A stretch of 64,000 bases of DNA. Origin: Pseudomonas sp. Q1-7 (GTDB lineage: Bacteria; Pseudomonadota; Gammaproteobacteria; Pseudomonadales; Pseudomonadaceae). Every line of letters begins with the position of its first letter. Position 1 is the first letter of the stretch. This document shows, piece after piece, positions 8,110 to 15,385 of this stretch. The stretch spans positions 2,434,501 to 2,498,500 of the forward strand of contig NZ_CP116304.1 in NCBI RefSeq assembly GCF_028010285.1, read 5' to 3'. The notes under the pieces are model-generated. The model searched no databases. It was not told the origin of the DNA and saw only the letters and a program-made list of their open reading frames with translations. A program made the translations under genes and the position numbers.

Positions 8110-10272
8110 ATGCAAAGCAAGGATGCGGGCGCGTCAGGCGCGCAGGCGGCGGACACGGTTCCACTGGATACGGGGCTGGCCTGCCTGGTCATGCTGGCGC
8201 GGTTTCACAATGTCGCCGCTTCGCCTGAGCAACTGGCGCATGAGTGCGCCGAGGCGGGCCGAGCGCTCGGCACCACGGAGCTGTTGCTGGCCGCGCGCCA
8301 GCTGGGGTTGAAGGCCAGGTGGGTGCAGGCGAGGCTGGAACGTCTGAATCGCACGCCGTTGCCTGCCATCGCACGCTCCAGGACGGGTGAATTTTTCATT
8401 CTGGCGCGCCTGGATGAGGGCAAGGTCCTGATCCACGACCCGCTCAGCGGGCAGCCGGAAATCCTGCCGCAACAGGCGTTCGAGGATCGTTGGTCTGGCG
8501 AGCTGCTACTCGTTCGCTCCGAAGCATCCCTTGCGAGTGAACTCGCCCGATTCGACTTCACCTGGTTCATCCCGGCCATCGTCAAGTACCGGAAGCTGCT
8601 GGGCGAAGTGCTGCTGGTGTCCTTCGTGCTGCAGATATTTGCCCTGCTGACGCCGCTGTTCTTCCAGGTGGTCATGGACAAGGTGCTGGTCCATCGAGGG
8701 CTCTCCACGCTGGACGTGCTGGCGGTCGGCCTGCTCGGCATCATGCTGTTCGAAAGCCTGCTGAGCGGTTTGCGTAGTTACGTGTTTGCCCATACCGCCA
8801 GCCGAATCGACGTCGAACTGGGGGCCAGGCTATTCCGCCATCTGGTTGCCTTGCCTCTCGCCTATTTCCAGGCCCGTCGGGTCGGGGATTCGGTCGCACG
8901 GGTTCGCGAGCTGGAGAATATCCGCAGCTTCCTCACCGGCAACGCCATCACGCTGCTCCTGGATGTGCTGTTCTCCGTGGTGTTCATCGCGGTGATGTGT
9001 TTCTACAGCGGCTGGCTGACGCTGGTGGTGGTGCTATCGCTTCCGCTCTACTTCCTGCTCTCACTGTTCATCACGCCGCCACTGCGGGCACGGTTGCAGG
9101 AAAGCTTCAACCGCGGCGCGGAAAACCAGGCGTTCCTGGTCGAGTCCATGAACGGCATCGACACCCTCAAGTCGATGGCGGTGGAGCCGCAGCTCGCCCG
9201 GAGATGGGACAACCAGCTCGCCAGCTACGTCGCGGCCAGCTTCCGCACGCAGATCCTCTCGACGCTCGCCAATGAGGGCGTATCTTTGATCGGCAAACTG
9301 GTAACGGTGGCGACGCTCTGGCTCGGTGCCCGTCTGGTCATCGACGGCCAGTTGAGCGTTGGCCAGTTGATCGCCTTCAACATGCTGGCCGGGCGGGTGG
9401 CGCAGCCCATCATGCGCCTCGCGCAACTATGGACCGACTTCCAGCAGACCGGCGTTTCGATCCAGCGCCTGGGGGATATCCTCAATACCCGTACCGAAAT
9501 CGCGCAGTCTTCCCGCTCGGCCTTGCCGCCGTTGCGCGGACGGATCGAATTCGACCAGGTGCATTTCCGTTACCGCCCCGACGGCTCGGAAATCTTGCGC
9601 GGCATCAGCCTTAGCATCCGTGCTGGCGAAGTGATTGGCGTCGTCGGTCGATCCGGCTCCGGCAAGAGCACCCTCACACGTTTACTGCAGCGTCTCTACA
9701 CGCCCGAAAGAGGGCGCGTGCTGGTAGACGGCATGGACCTGGCCCTGGCGGACGTTTCCTCGTTACGGCGGCAGATCGGCGTGGTGCTGCAGGAGAACAT
9801 CCTGTTCAACCGAAGCATTCGGGAAAACATCGCCCTGACCGACCCCGGGGCGCCGATTGAAACCGTGATGCAGGCGGCCAGGCTGGCCGGCGCCCACGAA
9901 TTCATCCTTGAACTGCCGGAAGGCTACGACACGATGGTGGGCGAGCATGGCGCGTCGTTGTCCGGGGGCCAGCGCCAGCGGATCGCCATCGCCCGCGCAC
10001 TGATGGGCAACCCGCGCATCCTGATCCTCGACGAGGCCACCAGCGCACTGGACTACGAGTCCGAGCGCATCATCCAGCAGAACATGCAAGCCATCTGCAA
10101 GGGGCGCACGGTGATCGTCATCGCTCACCGCCTGTCCACCGTGCGCAATGCCGATCGAATCCTGGTCATGGATCGTGGCCAACTCGTGGAGCAGGGCACC
10201 CATGCCGAGTTGCTGGCCCACCAGGCTGGCCACTACGCGCGCTTGCACCGTCTGCAAGGAGGTGCCGCGTGA
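8110..10272 (+). CDS. Type I secretion ABC exporter (HlyB/LapB-like)
   Basis: A 720-residue inner-membrane exporter. Residues 1-130 form a C39-like domain that lacks the catalytic cysteine: the usual DCGxAC is DTGLAC here. Such inactive domains dock RTX substrates rather than cleave leaders. Residues about 150-430 hold the membrane domain. The ATPase has Walker A GRSGSGKST (about 512-520), signature LSGGQRQR (about 617) and Walker B LILDEAT (about 638). With the HlyD adaptor at 10269 (4-base GTGA overlap) it would export the RTX protein at 15386-19354 through a TolC-type channel encoded elsewhere. Host-like GC-rich codons. Confidence 0.93.
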   Translation: MQSKDAGASGAQAADTVPLDTGLACLVMLARFHNVAASPEQLAHECAEAGRALGTTELLLAARQLGLKARWVQARLERLNRTPLPAIARSRTGEFFILARLDEGKVLIHDPLSGQPEILPQQAFEDRWSGELLLVRSEASLASELARFDFTWFIPAIVKYRKLLGEVLLVSFVLQIFALLTPLFFQVVMDKVLVHRGLSTLDVLAVGLLGIMLFESLLSGLRSYVFAHTASRIDVELGARLFRHLVALPLAYFQARRVGDSVARVRELENIRSFLTGNAITLLLDVLFSVVFIAVMCFYSGWLTLVVVLSLPLYFLLSLFITPPLRARLQESFNRGAENQAFLVESMNGIDTLKSMAVEPQLARRWDNQLASYVAASFRTQILSTLANEGVSLIGKLVTVATLWLGARLVIDGQLSVGQLIAFNMLAGRVAQPIMRLAQLWTDFQQTGVSIQRLGDILNTRTEIAQSSRSALPPLRGRIEFDQVHFRYRPDGSEILRGISLSIRAGEVIGVVGRSGSGKSTLTRLLQRLYTPERGRVLVDGMDLALADVSSLRRQIGVVLQENILFNRSIRENIALTDPGAPIETVMQAARLAGAHEFILELPEGYDTMVGEHGASLSGGQRQRIAIARALMGNPRILILDEATSALDYESERIIQQNMQAICKGRTVIVIAHRLSTVRNADRILVMDRGQLVEQGTHAELLAHQAGHYARLHRLQGGAA

Positions 10273-11693
10273 GCCAGCCCTCCGCAGTCGGATCGCTGCT
10301 GCGCCGCTATCGTCGCGTGTGGCGCCATTGCTGGCGTCAACGCAAGGCCATGGAGGCGCCGCCGCGCCTGGGGCATGAAATCCAGTTCCTGCCCGCAGCG
10401 CTGGCGTTGCAGGAGCAGCCGGTTCATCCGGCGCCTCGCTATGTCCAGTGGGTGATCATGGCGTTCGCCGTCCTGGCGCTGCTGTGGGCCTGCCTTGGCG
10501 AGATCGACGTCGTCGCAACCGCCACCGGCAAGATAGTCCCCAGCGGCAAGAGCAAGGTCATCCAACCCAGCGATGTGGCTGTGGTGAAGGCCATTCATGT
10601 CCACGATGGTCAGCGGGTCCGAGCGGGTGACCTGCTGGTGGAACTGGATGCCCAGATCACCGGTGCGGATGTCGAGCGGCTGAAGAGCGACCTGCTCGCG
10701 GCCCAGGTGGACAGTGCGCGAGCCACTGCGCTGTTGGATGCCATTCAGCAACAGCGCGAGCCGGCACCGCTGGCCACGCTCATCCCCCACGCTAGCGCTG
10801 GGCAGCAGCAGGGGGCTCAGCGCTGGCTGCAGGGGCAATATCTGGAGTTGCGCAGCGCCGTTGAGCAAAAGGAGGCCGAGATCGACCAGCGCGCTGCCGA
10901 AATCCGGGCGGTACAGGCAACCCTGGCTTCCCTTCGAGAAAGCCTCCCCATCGCTCGGCAACTCTCGGCCGATTACAAGCGGTTGCTGGACAAGGCCATC
11001 GTCGGCAAGCACGCCTGGCTGGAGAAGGAGCAATTGCGCCTGGAGCAGGAAAGGGACCTGCAGGTACAGCAGGCGCGCTTGCAGGAACTGACGGCTTCGA
11101 GAACGGAAGCCGAGCGCAGCCGGCAAGGTGTCATCGCCCAGACTCGCCGCGCCATGCTCGACCTGCTGCACCAGTCCGAGCAGTCTGTCGCGGCCCTGAC
11201 TCAGGAACTGAAGAAAGCCGAACAGCGCAATCGCCTGACGCGCCTCACCGCCCCGGTGGACGGCACCGTGCAGCAACTGGCGATCCACACCGACGGCGGC
11301 GTCGTTACCGAAGCCCAGCCCCTCATGGTGATAGTGCCAGTCGACCAGCCGGTGGAAGTGGAGGCCATGCTGGAAAACAAGGACGTCGGCTTCGTGCGGC
11401 CGGGGCAGGACGTGGAAATCAAGGTCGAGACCTTCACGTACACCAAGTACGGCGTAGTACACGGCACCGTACTCAGCATATCCAGCGACGCCATCGACGA
11501 CGAGAAACTCGGTCTTGTCTACAGCGCCCGAATTCAACTTCGCGAAAGCAGCATTCAAGTAGGCGGATCGGACGTTGCGTTATCGCCAGGCATGGCGGTG
11601 CGTACGGAGGTCAAAACCGACAAGCGAAAGATCATCGACTACTTCCTCAGTCCACTGAAGGAGTACGCAAGTGAAAGTCTGGATGAAAGGTAA
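10269..11693 (+). CDS. HlyD-family type I secretion periplasmic adaptor
   Basis: A 474-residue membrane-fusion protein with a GTG start overlapping the exporter stop. Residues 1-60 are cytosolic, a single membrane segment covers about 61-82, and a lipoyl/barrel half follows (VVKAIHVHDGQRVRAGDLL). Residues about 135-320 form long coiled coils, and the chain returns to the second barrel half (RLTAPVDGTVQQLAIHTDGG). This matches HlyD/LapC proteins, which link the exporter to the outer-membrane channel. The AT-rich block begins at the end of this gene, so the gene marks the left edge of the replaced region. Confidence 0.92.
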   Translation: MSQPSAVGSLLRRYRRVWRHCWRQRKAMEAPPRLGHEIQFLPAALALQEQPVHPAPRYVQWVIMAFAVLALLWACLGEIDVVATATGKIVPSGKSKVIQPSDVAVVKAIHVHDGQRVRAGDLLVELDAQITGADVERLKSDLLAAQVDSARATALLDAIQQQREPAPLATLIPHASAGQQQGAQRWLQGQYLELRSAVEQKEAEIDQRAAEIRAVQATLASLRESLPIARQLSADYKRLLDKAIVGKHAWLEKEQLRLEQERDLQVQQARLQELTASRTEAERSRQGVIAQTRRAMLDLLHQSEQSVAALTQELKKAEQRNRLTRLTAPVDGTVQQLAIHTDGGVVTEAQPLMVIVPVDQPVEVEAMLENKDVGFVRPGQDVEIKVETFTYTKYGVVHGTVLSISSDAIDDEKLGLVYSARIQLRESSIQVGGSDVALSPGMAVRTEVKTDKRKIIDYFLSPLKEYASESLDER

Positions 11694-11731
11694 TGGCCTG
11701 ATTCACGAGTCGATTGGTCTGGGGCCGAAAC

Positions 11732-12078
11732 GTGAAATGACGCTTATCTCTTGTCGAGGATTCATATCTTTCATTGTGCGTATTTGTTTTTTTTTATTTG
11801 GCAGGCGGTGCGACGAAGGAAGTGTCGATTGGATTGGGGTATTTGGCTTGTTTGCTGTTTTTTCCTTCGTGCCCGGTCTTGTTTTTGGGGTGGTGAGGGT
11901 GAGGACACTTCTTCTGGTTTCTTTGGCGTTCGCTGCTCTGACACTCTGTGTTCAGTATTTCTTGAGCGAGGATAGTGTGCTGCAAGTGTGTGTGCTGTTC
12001 ATGTTTGCGTATTCTGCATCAAAGCCGCTCAGCTATTTCATGGCAAGTGTGTTGGTGGGTCATGGAGATAATGTTTGA
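11732..12078 (+). pseudogene. Broken paralogue of the putative immunity protein at 15032-15370
   Basis: Read from GTG at 11732, the frame begins M-K-stop-RL and continues VEDSYL...FFYLAGGATKEVSIGLGYLAC. This aligns closely with the intact protein (LEDIYL...FYLAGGAMKEVTVGLGYLAC). It hits TGA at 11894. One frame over, from the G run at 11887-11890, the match resumes (LVSLAFAALTLCVQYFL, SASKPLSYF against FASKPFRFF). One lost G therefore breaks the gene, and codon 3 is TGA where the paralogue has CAA. A 113-residue frame from ATG 11737 is open but only its C-terminal half is homologous. A sequencing error in the G run cannot be excluded. Confidence 0.75.
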
Positions 12079-12172
12079 GCCTAGGGGGCGGAAGTTTGAT
12101 GGAAATGCACGGAAAGTACGTCTGCCCCGTCCTTGTTCGAAGTGGGAGCTGGTGCTGAGGGCTGTTATATGA
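12071..12172 (+). CDS. Possible 33-residue mini-ORF in the AT-rich cassette
   Basis: Starts at ATG 12071, overlapping the end of the broken paralogue, and ends TGA 12172, 9 bases before the next gene. The product (MFEPRGRKFDGNARKVRLP...) is basic with no recognisable family. GGAG sits close to the start, with short spacing. It may be only a leader or chance frame. Listed because it fits the run of tightly packed small frames. Confidence 0.25.
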   Translation: MFEPRGRKFDGNARKVRLPRPCSKWELVLRAVI

Positions 12173-12181
12173 GGGTAAATC

Positions 12182-12655
12182 GTGGGGATGCATAGAGGGC
12201 AGCGTGTCGCTGGCTGGCTGTTATTGGCGTTATTCGCATGTGGAACTCTTTTCTTTAATTACTTTGTTAGGAGGTTTGGTTTTTTTGGGGTGACGTTTTC
12301 ACTTTATGTGATTTCGATTCTGATTTTTTTAAATGTCGGTGTATTGGCAGTAGAGAATTGGAGGGTGCTGAGTCTATATGACTACAAGAAATGTTTGTTG
12401 AAAATTTATGATGGTTCATCTCCGAGGTTTCTGTTTTCTTTTGAGGAGTATAAATGCGCATATGGAGATTATTTGGTGGGGGCAGCTGCGCTTTCGTATT
12501 TCCTTCTTCCGATTGTCCTATACGGAAAAATTGAGGGATTTATTGATCGGCAGTCTCGATATCCGCTTGCCATGCTTGTGGCTCTTGCGGTGCATGTGCA
12601 AATCGGAACTACATTTGAATTAATCGTTTGGATAGTAAAGAGAAGGAGTAAATGA
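12182..12655 (+). CDS. Small integral membrane protein, unknown; possible orphan immunity protein
   Basis: A 157-residue protein with a GTG start at 12182 or ATG at 12188; GAGGG upstream fits the GTG. Four hydrophobic segments are visible (about 9-30, 34-56, 93-112 and 127-150), separated by a charged loop containing SLYDYKKCLLKIYD. Codons are AT-rich, unlike the exporter genes. I do not recognise the family. Its place between a type I secretion system and its RTX substrate, beside a broken immunity-like gene, makes an immunity or accessory role plausible but unproven. Confidence 0.6.
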   Translation: MGMHRGQRVAGWLLLALFACGTLFFNYFVRRFGFFGVTFSLYVISILIFLNVGVLAVENWRVLSLYDYKKCLLKIYDGSSPRFLFSFEEYKCAYGDYLVGAAALSYFLLPIVLYGKIEGFIDRQSRYPLAMLVALAVHVQIGTTFELIVWIVKRRSK

Positions 12656-12720
12656 TGTCTGTCTTTCAATTTCTTGGGCGGAAATTGTTTAGGTCAGGTT
12701 GTGGCAGTTGGGCTAAATGA
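12655..12720 (+). CDS. Possible 21-residue coupled mini-ORF
   Basis: ATG at 12655 overlaps the previous stop (TGATG). AAGGAG lies a few bases upstream. Its TGA overlaps the next ATG (ATGA at 12717). The product would be MSVFQFLGRKLFRSGCGSWA plus Lys. The double overlap is what translational coupling would need, but the length gives no family evidence. Confidence 0.3.
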   Translation: MSVFQFLGRKLFRSGCGSWAK

Positions 12721-13382
12721 AAATAATGATATCGATTATTATTGCTGTTGTGGTGTCGGCTGCATTAGCGGTGGTGGCCGTTGGTCAATACGTTACTTAC
12801 GTTGGTGAAAGAGATTCGCGTTGGATAAGGGAAGGCTTTTGGAAAGGGAAGTATTTTAACGTGGCTCGAGGTGATCTTGATGAAATAGAGAGAGTGAATA
12901 TCAAAACGTTGCGTGAGGGTATTTCAAAAGATCAAGGTATTCTTGATTACCTGGGTGGGACTAAGTGCAGGGAAAGTACTGCTTACTGCTATTTTTCGAT
13001 GCTGTCCGTGGCAAACGTATTAGTAGATGCTGGTCATTTTGATCAAGGTATAGGGCTTATTGGGGCAGTGCGTGATAAACAATCGGATATGTGTTTGGTG
13101 AGTTTTGAGTCAAGCTTGCTCAGATACAAGATTGTGCGGCTTGAAAATATGCGGCGCTCGGACTCTCGGCGTGAGGCTGAGGCTGTAATTAGGAAGATTA
13201 AACAGGAGGGTGGATTGGTTGTGGATTTGCGGAGTCAGTCTTGCGAGAGGGCGTTATTGCAAAAGCCAGAATTTTTCCATGCTTATACGGCTTTGGTGTC
13301 GGAGGTTATGGAGTATGTTGGTGGGGATACGGCAATGGCGGGCGCATATATTCGTGCGGTTGATATAAATAGAGAGCGATGA
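12717..13382 (+). CDS. Membrane-anchored hypothetical protein of the AT-rich cassette
   Basis: A 221-residue protein. Residues 3-24 form an uncleaved-looking hydrophobic helix (IMISIIIAVVVSAALAVVAVG), and the remainder is soluble and charged. It holds four cysteines in the soluble part (TKCRESTAYCYF, SDMCLVSF, SQSCERALL), which could form disulfides in the periplasm. No family recognised. The predicted topology (short inside, large domain outside the inner membrane) would suit a periplasmic immunity protein, but this is a guess from context. Confidence 0.6.
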   Translation: MKIMISIIIAVVVSAALAVVAVGQYVTYVGERDSRWIREGFWKGKYFNVARGDLDEIERVNIKTLREGISKDQGILDYLGGTKCRESTAYCYFSMLSVANVLVDAGHFDQGIGLIGAVRDKQSDMCLVSFESSLLRYKIVRLENMRRSDSRREAEAVIRKIKQEGGLVVDLRSQSCERALLQKPEFFHAYTALVSEVMEYVGGDTAMAGAYIRAVDINRER

Positions 13383-13384
13383 GT

Positions 13385-13450
13385 ATGGGTCTTCATGCAG
13401 GTAGTGGCTTCATCATTAAGGATGGTGGCGGGCAGGCTGTGCAAAAATAA
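13385..13450 (+). CDS. Possible 21-residue mini-ORF
   Basis: Begins 2 bases after the preceding stop and ends TAA at 13450, 15 bases before the next gene. Product MGLHAGSGFIIKDGGGQAVQ plus Lys, glycine-rich. No clear ribosome site other than an AGAGAG stretch. Possibly a coupling leader, or chance. Confidence 0.2.
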   Translation: MGLHAGSGFIIKDGGGQAVQK

Positions 13451-13465
13451 ATATTTCCCTTTGTT

Positions 13466-13999
13466 GTGAGATCTTGGATGATTGTTAGATGTATTTGCTG
13501 TGTTTGCGGGTTTTTTAGAAAGTGGCTCGGTAGTGAGTTTATAGAAGCTATATTGTTCGGTGCTTCCTATGTGACTCTGATATTTTTTATTTCATTTTTA
13601 TTTGGATTGTTTGGGGTTGGCGTTGTTCGATTTGTATCAGTGTACAAGAAGTTTGGCTTTGAGTTTGAGTCTCATGTTGCCGAGCTTTTTTTGGTTTGCC
13701 TAGTGGCGTCTTCTCTTGTGCATGCTGTTTTTATGATTTTTTCTTTGCATGGAAAGGAGGTCGTGAAGCAAGTTGGCGGTGGTGTTGTTTGTCTGACTTT
13801 ATGTGGGTCTCTGATGTTTTTGGCTTTTTTTCTGTTGGGGGTGGGGGTGCTAGGGGATATTGCTTCTGTCTACTACGTAAAAGGAGGTGGAGTTGCATCA
13901 ATATATATAGGTTCTTCGGTTCTCGGTGGTTGGGTTTGGATAGTTGGGGGTTTATGGCTTTGCATGCGTTCCTACATAGGGGAAGGTGCCGGTGACTGA
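13466..13999 (+). CDS. Integral membrane hypothetical protein of the AT-rich cassette
   Basis: A 177-residue protein with a GTG start at 13466 (ATG alternative at 13478). It has four hydrophobic segments: about 30-55, 73-95, 103-130 and 145-168. Two cysteines in CICCVCGFF sit near the N-terminus. Codon use is strongly AT- and G/T-biased on this strand. No family recognised. Like its neighbours it may be an immunity-type membrane protein; only the context suggests this. Confidence 0.55.
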   Translation: MRSWMIVRCICCVCGFFRKWLGSEFIEAILFGASYVTLIFFISFLFGLFGVGVVRFVSVYKKFGFEFESHVAELFLVCLVASSLVHAVFMIFSLHGKEVVKQVGGGVVCLTLCGSLMFLAFFLLGVGVLGDIASVYYVKGGGVASIYIGSSVLGGWVWIVGGLWLCMRSYIGEGAGD

Positions 14000-14310
14000 T
14001 TTTTGGAAGCTTCCCTAAACTACCAGGGGCAATAAGTGTTCTCCTGTTTCGTCACTTTGATGTGTGTTTTTCTGTGTCTTAATAAGATCTTTCTTGCAAA
14101 ATTCTTCCTTGCCAGGAAATGAGGTGAGAAAGGAGTATTTTTCCGCCGTCTGAATCTTCGGTGGAATTATCCCGCAGGGCGGATTTGATCAGGCATAGGA
14201 CATCGATCTGGCTGCAATCTAAGTATTTTTTTTGCGGCGAACGCTTGAGTGCCACAGCAGCGTTGCTACGGATTGGGTGAGGTAATTGACTTTGGTTGCA
14301 GGAGGCAGTG
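14000..14310. other. Non-coding or relic stretch within the cassette
   Basis: About 310 bases without a convincing gene. A minus-strand frame (14411-14079) covers it, but it starts inside the next gene and resembles nothing I know. The part around 14150-14280 is less AT-rich than its surroundings (GCGGCGAACGCTTGAGTGCC), which suggests a patch of different origin, possibly a degraded gene. Confidence 0.4.
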
Positions 14311-14772
14311 TTGAGAGTTTTTGGAATTCTGCTATTGGGCTTCATCCTGCTGCTAACGGCATGTACCGATAGGTTGTGGTTGATAAAACCATTTGATGTG
14401 TCGAAGAGCAATCAGGTTGTTATGGCGAATTTTCTAATAAAGGAGAGGGGAAGTTATCAGTCTTCCTTGTTGTTTGTCTGGAAGCAGAGTCTGGATGAGA
14501 TGCGTGAGCAGGAGAAATTTATCGGAACGGGTGGTGTACCTACGGTGGCTTATGAGTCGGATTCTGAAGTCATTAAGCGCATAAAAGGTGTGCCGATTTC
14601 AGTGCATGTTCGTTTGGTCAGAGACGGGGAGTTGCTGGTTGATGAATTCATTGAAAATTCTGGGGCGCAGTTTGGTAAAGGCTTCGACTACAAGGGGTTG
14701 TCCAAGAGTGCTGCGGGAAGGGTGATAAAAAACATTACGCTGGAGTTGGGTAATTATTTTGTCGAGGTTTGA
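14311..14772 (+). CDS. Putative lipoprotein of the AT-rich cassette
   Basis: The frame opens at TTG 14296. GGAGG at 14301-14305 favours TTG 14311 (153 residues) or GTG 14308 as the start. The N-terminus RVFGILLLGFILLLTAC is a lipoprotein signal peptide with lipobox LTAC, so the mature protein would begin at Cys. The mature part is a compact domain with GVPTVAYESDSEVIKRIKG and ISVHVRLVRDGELL, of beta-rich look. No family recognised with confidence. A membrane-tethered periplasmic domain fits an accessory or immunity protein. Confidence 0.65.
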   Translation: MRVFGILLLGFILLLTACTDRLWLIKPFDVSKSNQVVMANFLIKERGSYQSSLLFVWKQSLDEMREQEKFIGTGGVPTVAYESDSEVIKRIKGVPISVHVRLVRDGELLVDEFIENSGAQFGKGFDYKGLSKSAAGRVIKNITLELGNYFVEV

Positions 14773-14863
14773 GTGGTCAAGGGCGTTGTGATGTATTCGG
14801 GGGCTGGAACTTATTTCTAATTTACTTACTACAAGCCAAAGATATAGAGGTTAAGGAGGTTGT

Positions 14864-14980
14864 ATGGCTGGGAATAAGCAATGCACGGTTACTTACAAAG
14901 TGGCTGCAGCAGGAAGAAAGTATGTTTATCAGGAGGGGGGTTGTAAAAGTAAATCTGTCCTTCTTGTTGAGTGGCGATAA
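14864..14980 (+). CDS. Possible 38-residue small protein with a near-perfect ribosome site
   Basis: ATG 14864 is preceded by TTAAGGAGGTTGT, one of the best Shine-Dalgarno matches in the cassette. The product begins MAGNKQCTVTYKVAAAGRKY, contains two cysteines, and ends in VEWR. It lies 50 bases before the putative immunity gene at 15032. No family is recognised. An overlapping longer frame (14769-14999) has no such ribosome site. Confidence 0.4.
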   Translation: MAGNKQCTVTYKVAAAGRKYVYQEGGCKSKSVLLVEWR

Positions 14981-15031
14981 ACAAATTTCAGTGAAATAAA
15001 ATCGGCTTTGCGTTGGTGTGAGGTGGGATAA

Positions 15032-15370
15032 GTGGGGCAAAGGTTAAAAGCTCTTGAAGATATTTACTTGGCTACTTGCGCGTTTCTTTTCTATTTGGCA
15101 GGCGGAGCGATGAAGGAGGTTACGGTTGGGCTTGGATATTTGGCTTGCTTCTTGTTCGTTCCTTCCTATCCATTGTTGGTTGTGGGAGTAAGGTTGGTCA
15201 AGAAAACTACATTGGTTTCAATGTCCTTGGTTTCGGCTTTGTTGGTTTTTGTTGTTCAGTTTGTTCTGGAGGAGGGGAGGCTTTTGGATATGTGTATTCT
15301 GTTTTTGATTTCCTATTTTGCGTCAAAACCGTTTAGGTTTTTTTTGGTTAGTTTGTTTGCATGCGAATAA
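15032..15370 (+). CDS. Small membrane protein, putative cognate immunity protein of the RTX toxin-like protein
   Basis: A 112-residue protein with a GTG start (GAGGTGG about 6 bases upstream). Four hydrophobic segments lie at about 13-27, 30-52, 58-80 and 86-108. It stops 15 bases before the RTX start, with AAGGAG of the RTX gene directly after the TAA, so the two are almost certainly co-translated from one mRNA. A frameshifted paralogue lies at 11732-12078. A polytopic immunity protein is expected when the toxin acts on the inner membrane, and the RTX N-terminus does hold hydrophobic segments. The function is inferred; the paralogy is seen directly. Confidence 0.6.
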   Translation: MGQRLKALEDIYLATCAFLFYLAGGAMKEVTVGLGYLACFLFVPSYPLLVVGVRLVKKTTLVSMSLVSALLVFVVQFVLEEGRLLDMCILFLISYFASKPFRFFLVSLFACE

Positions 15371-15385
15371 AAGGAGCACTTGGCT

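Noticed and set aside
11671..12078. Intact 135-residue membrane protein in one frame
   Set aside because: Only the part after about 11890 is homologous to the intact paralogue in that frame; the upstream half aligns in another frame, so this is better read as a frameshifted gene.
14079..14411. 110-residue minus-strand frame in the cassette
   Set aside because: It begins inside the lipoprotein gene, lacks a ribosome site and resembles nothing I know.
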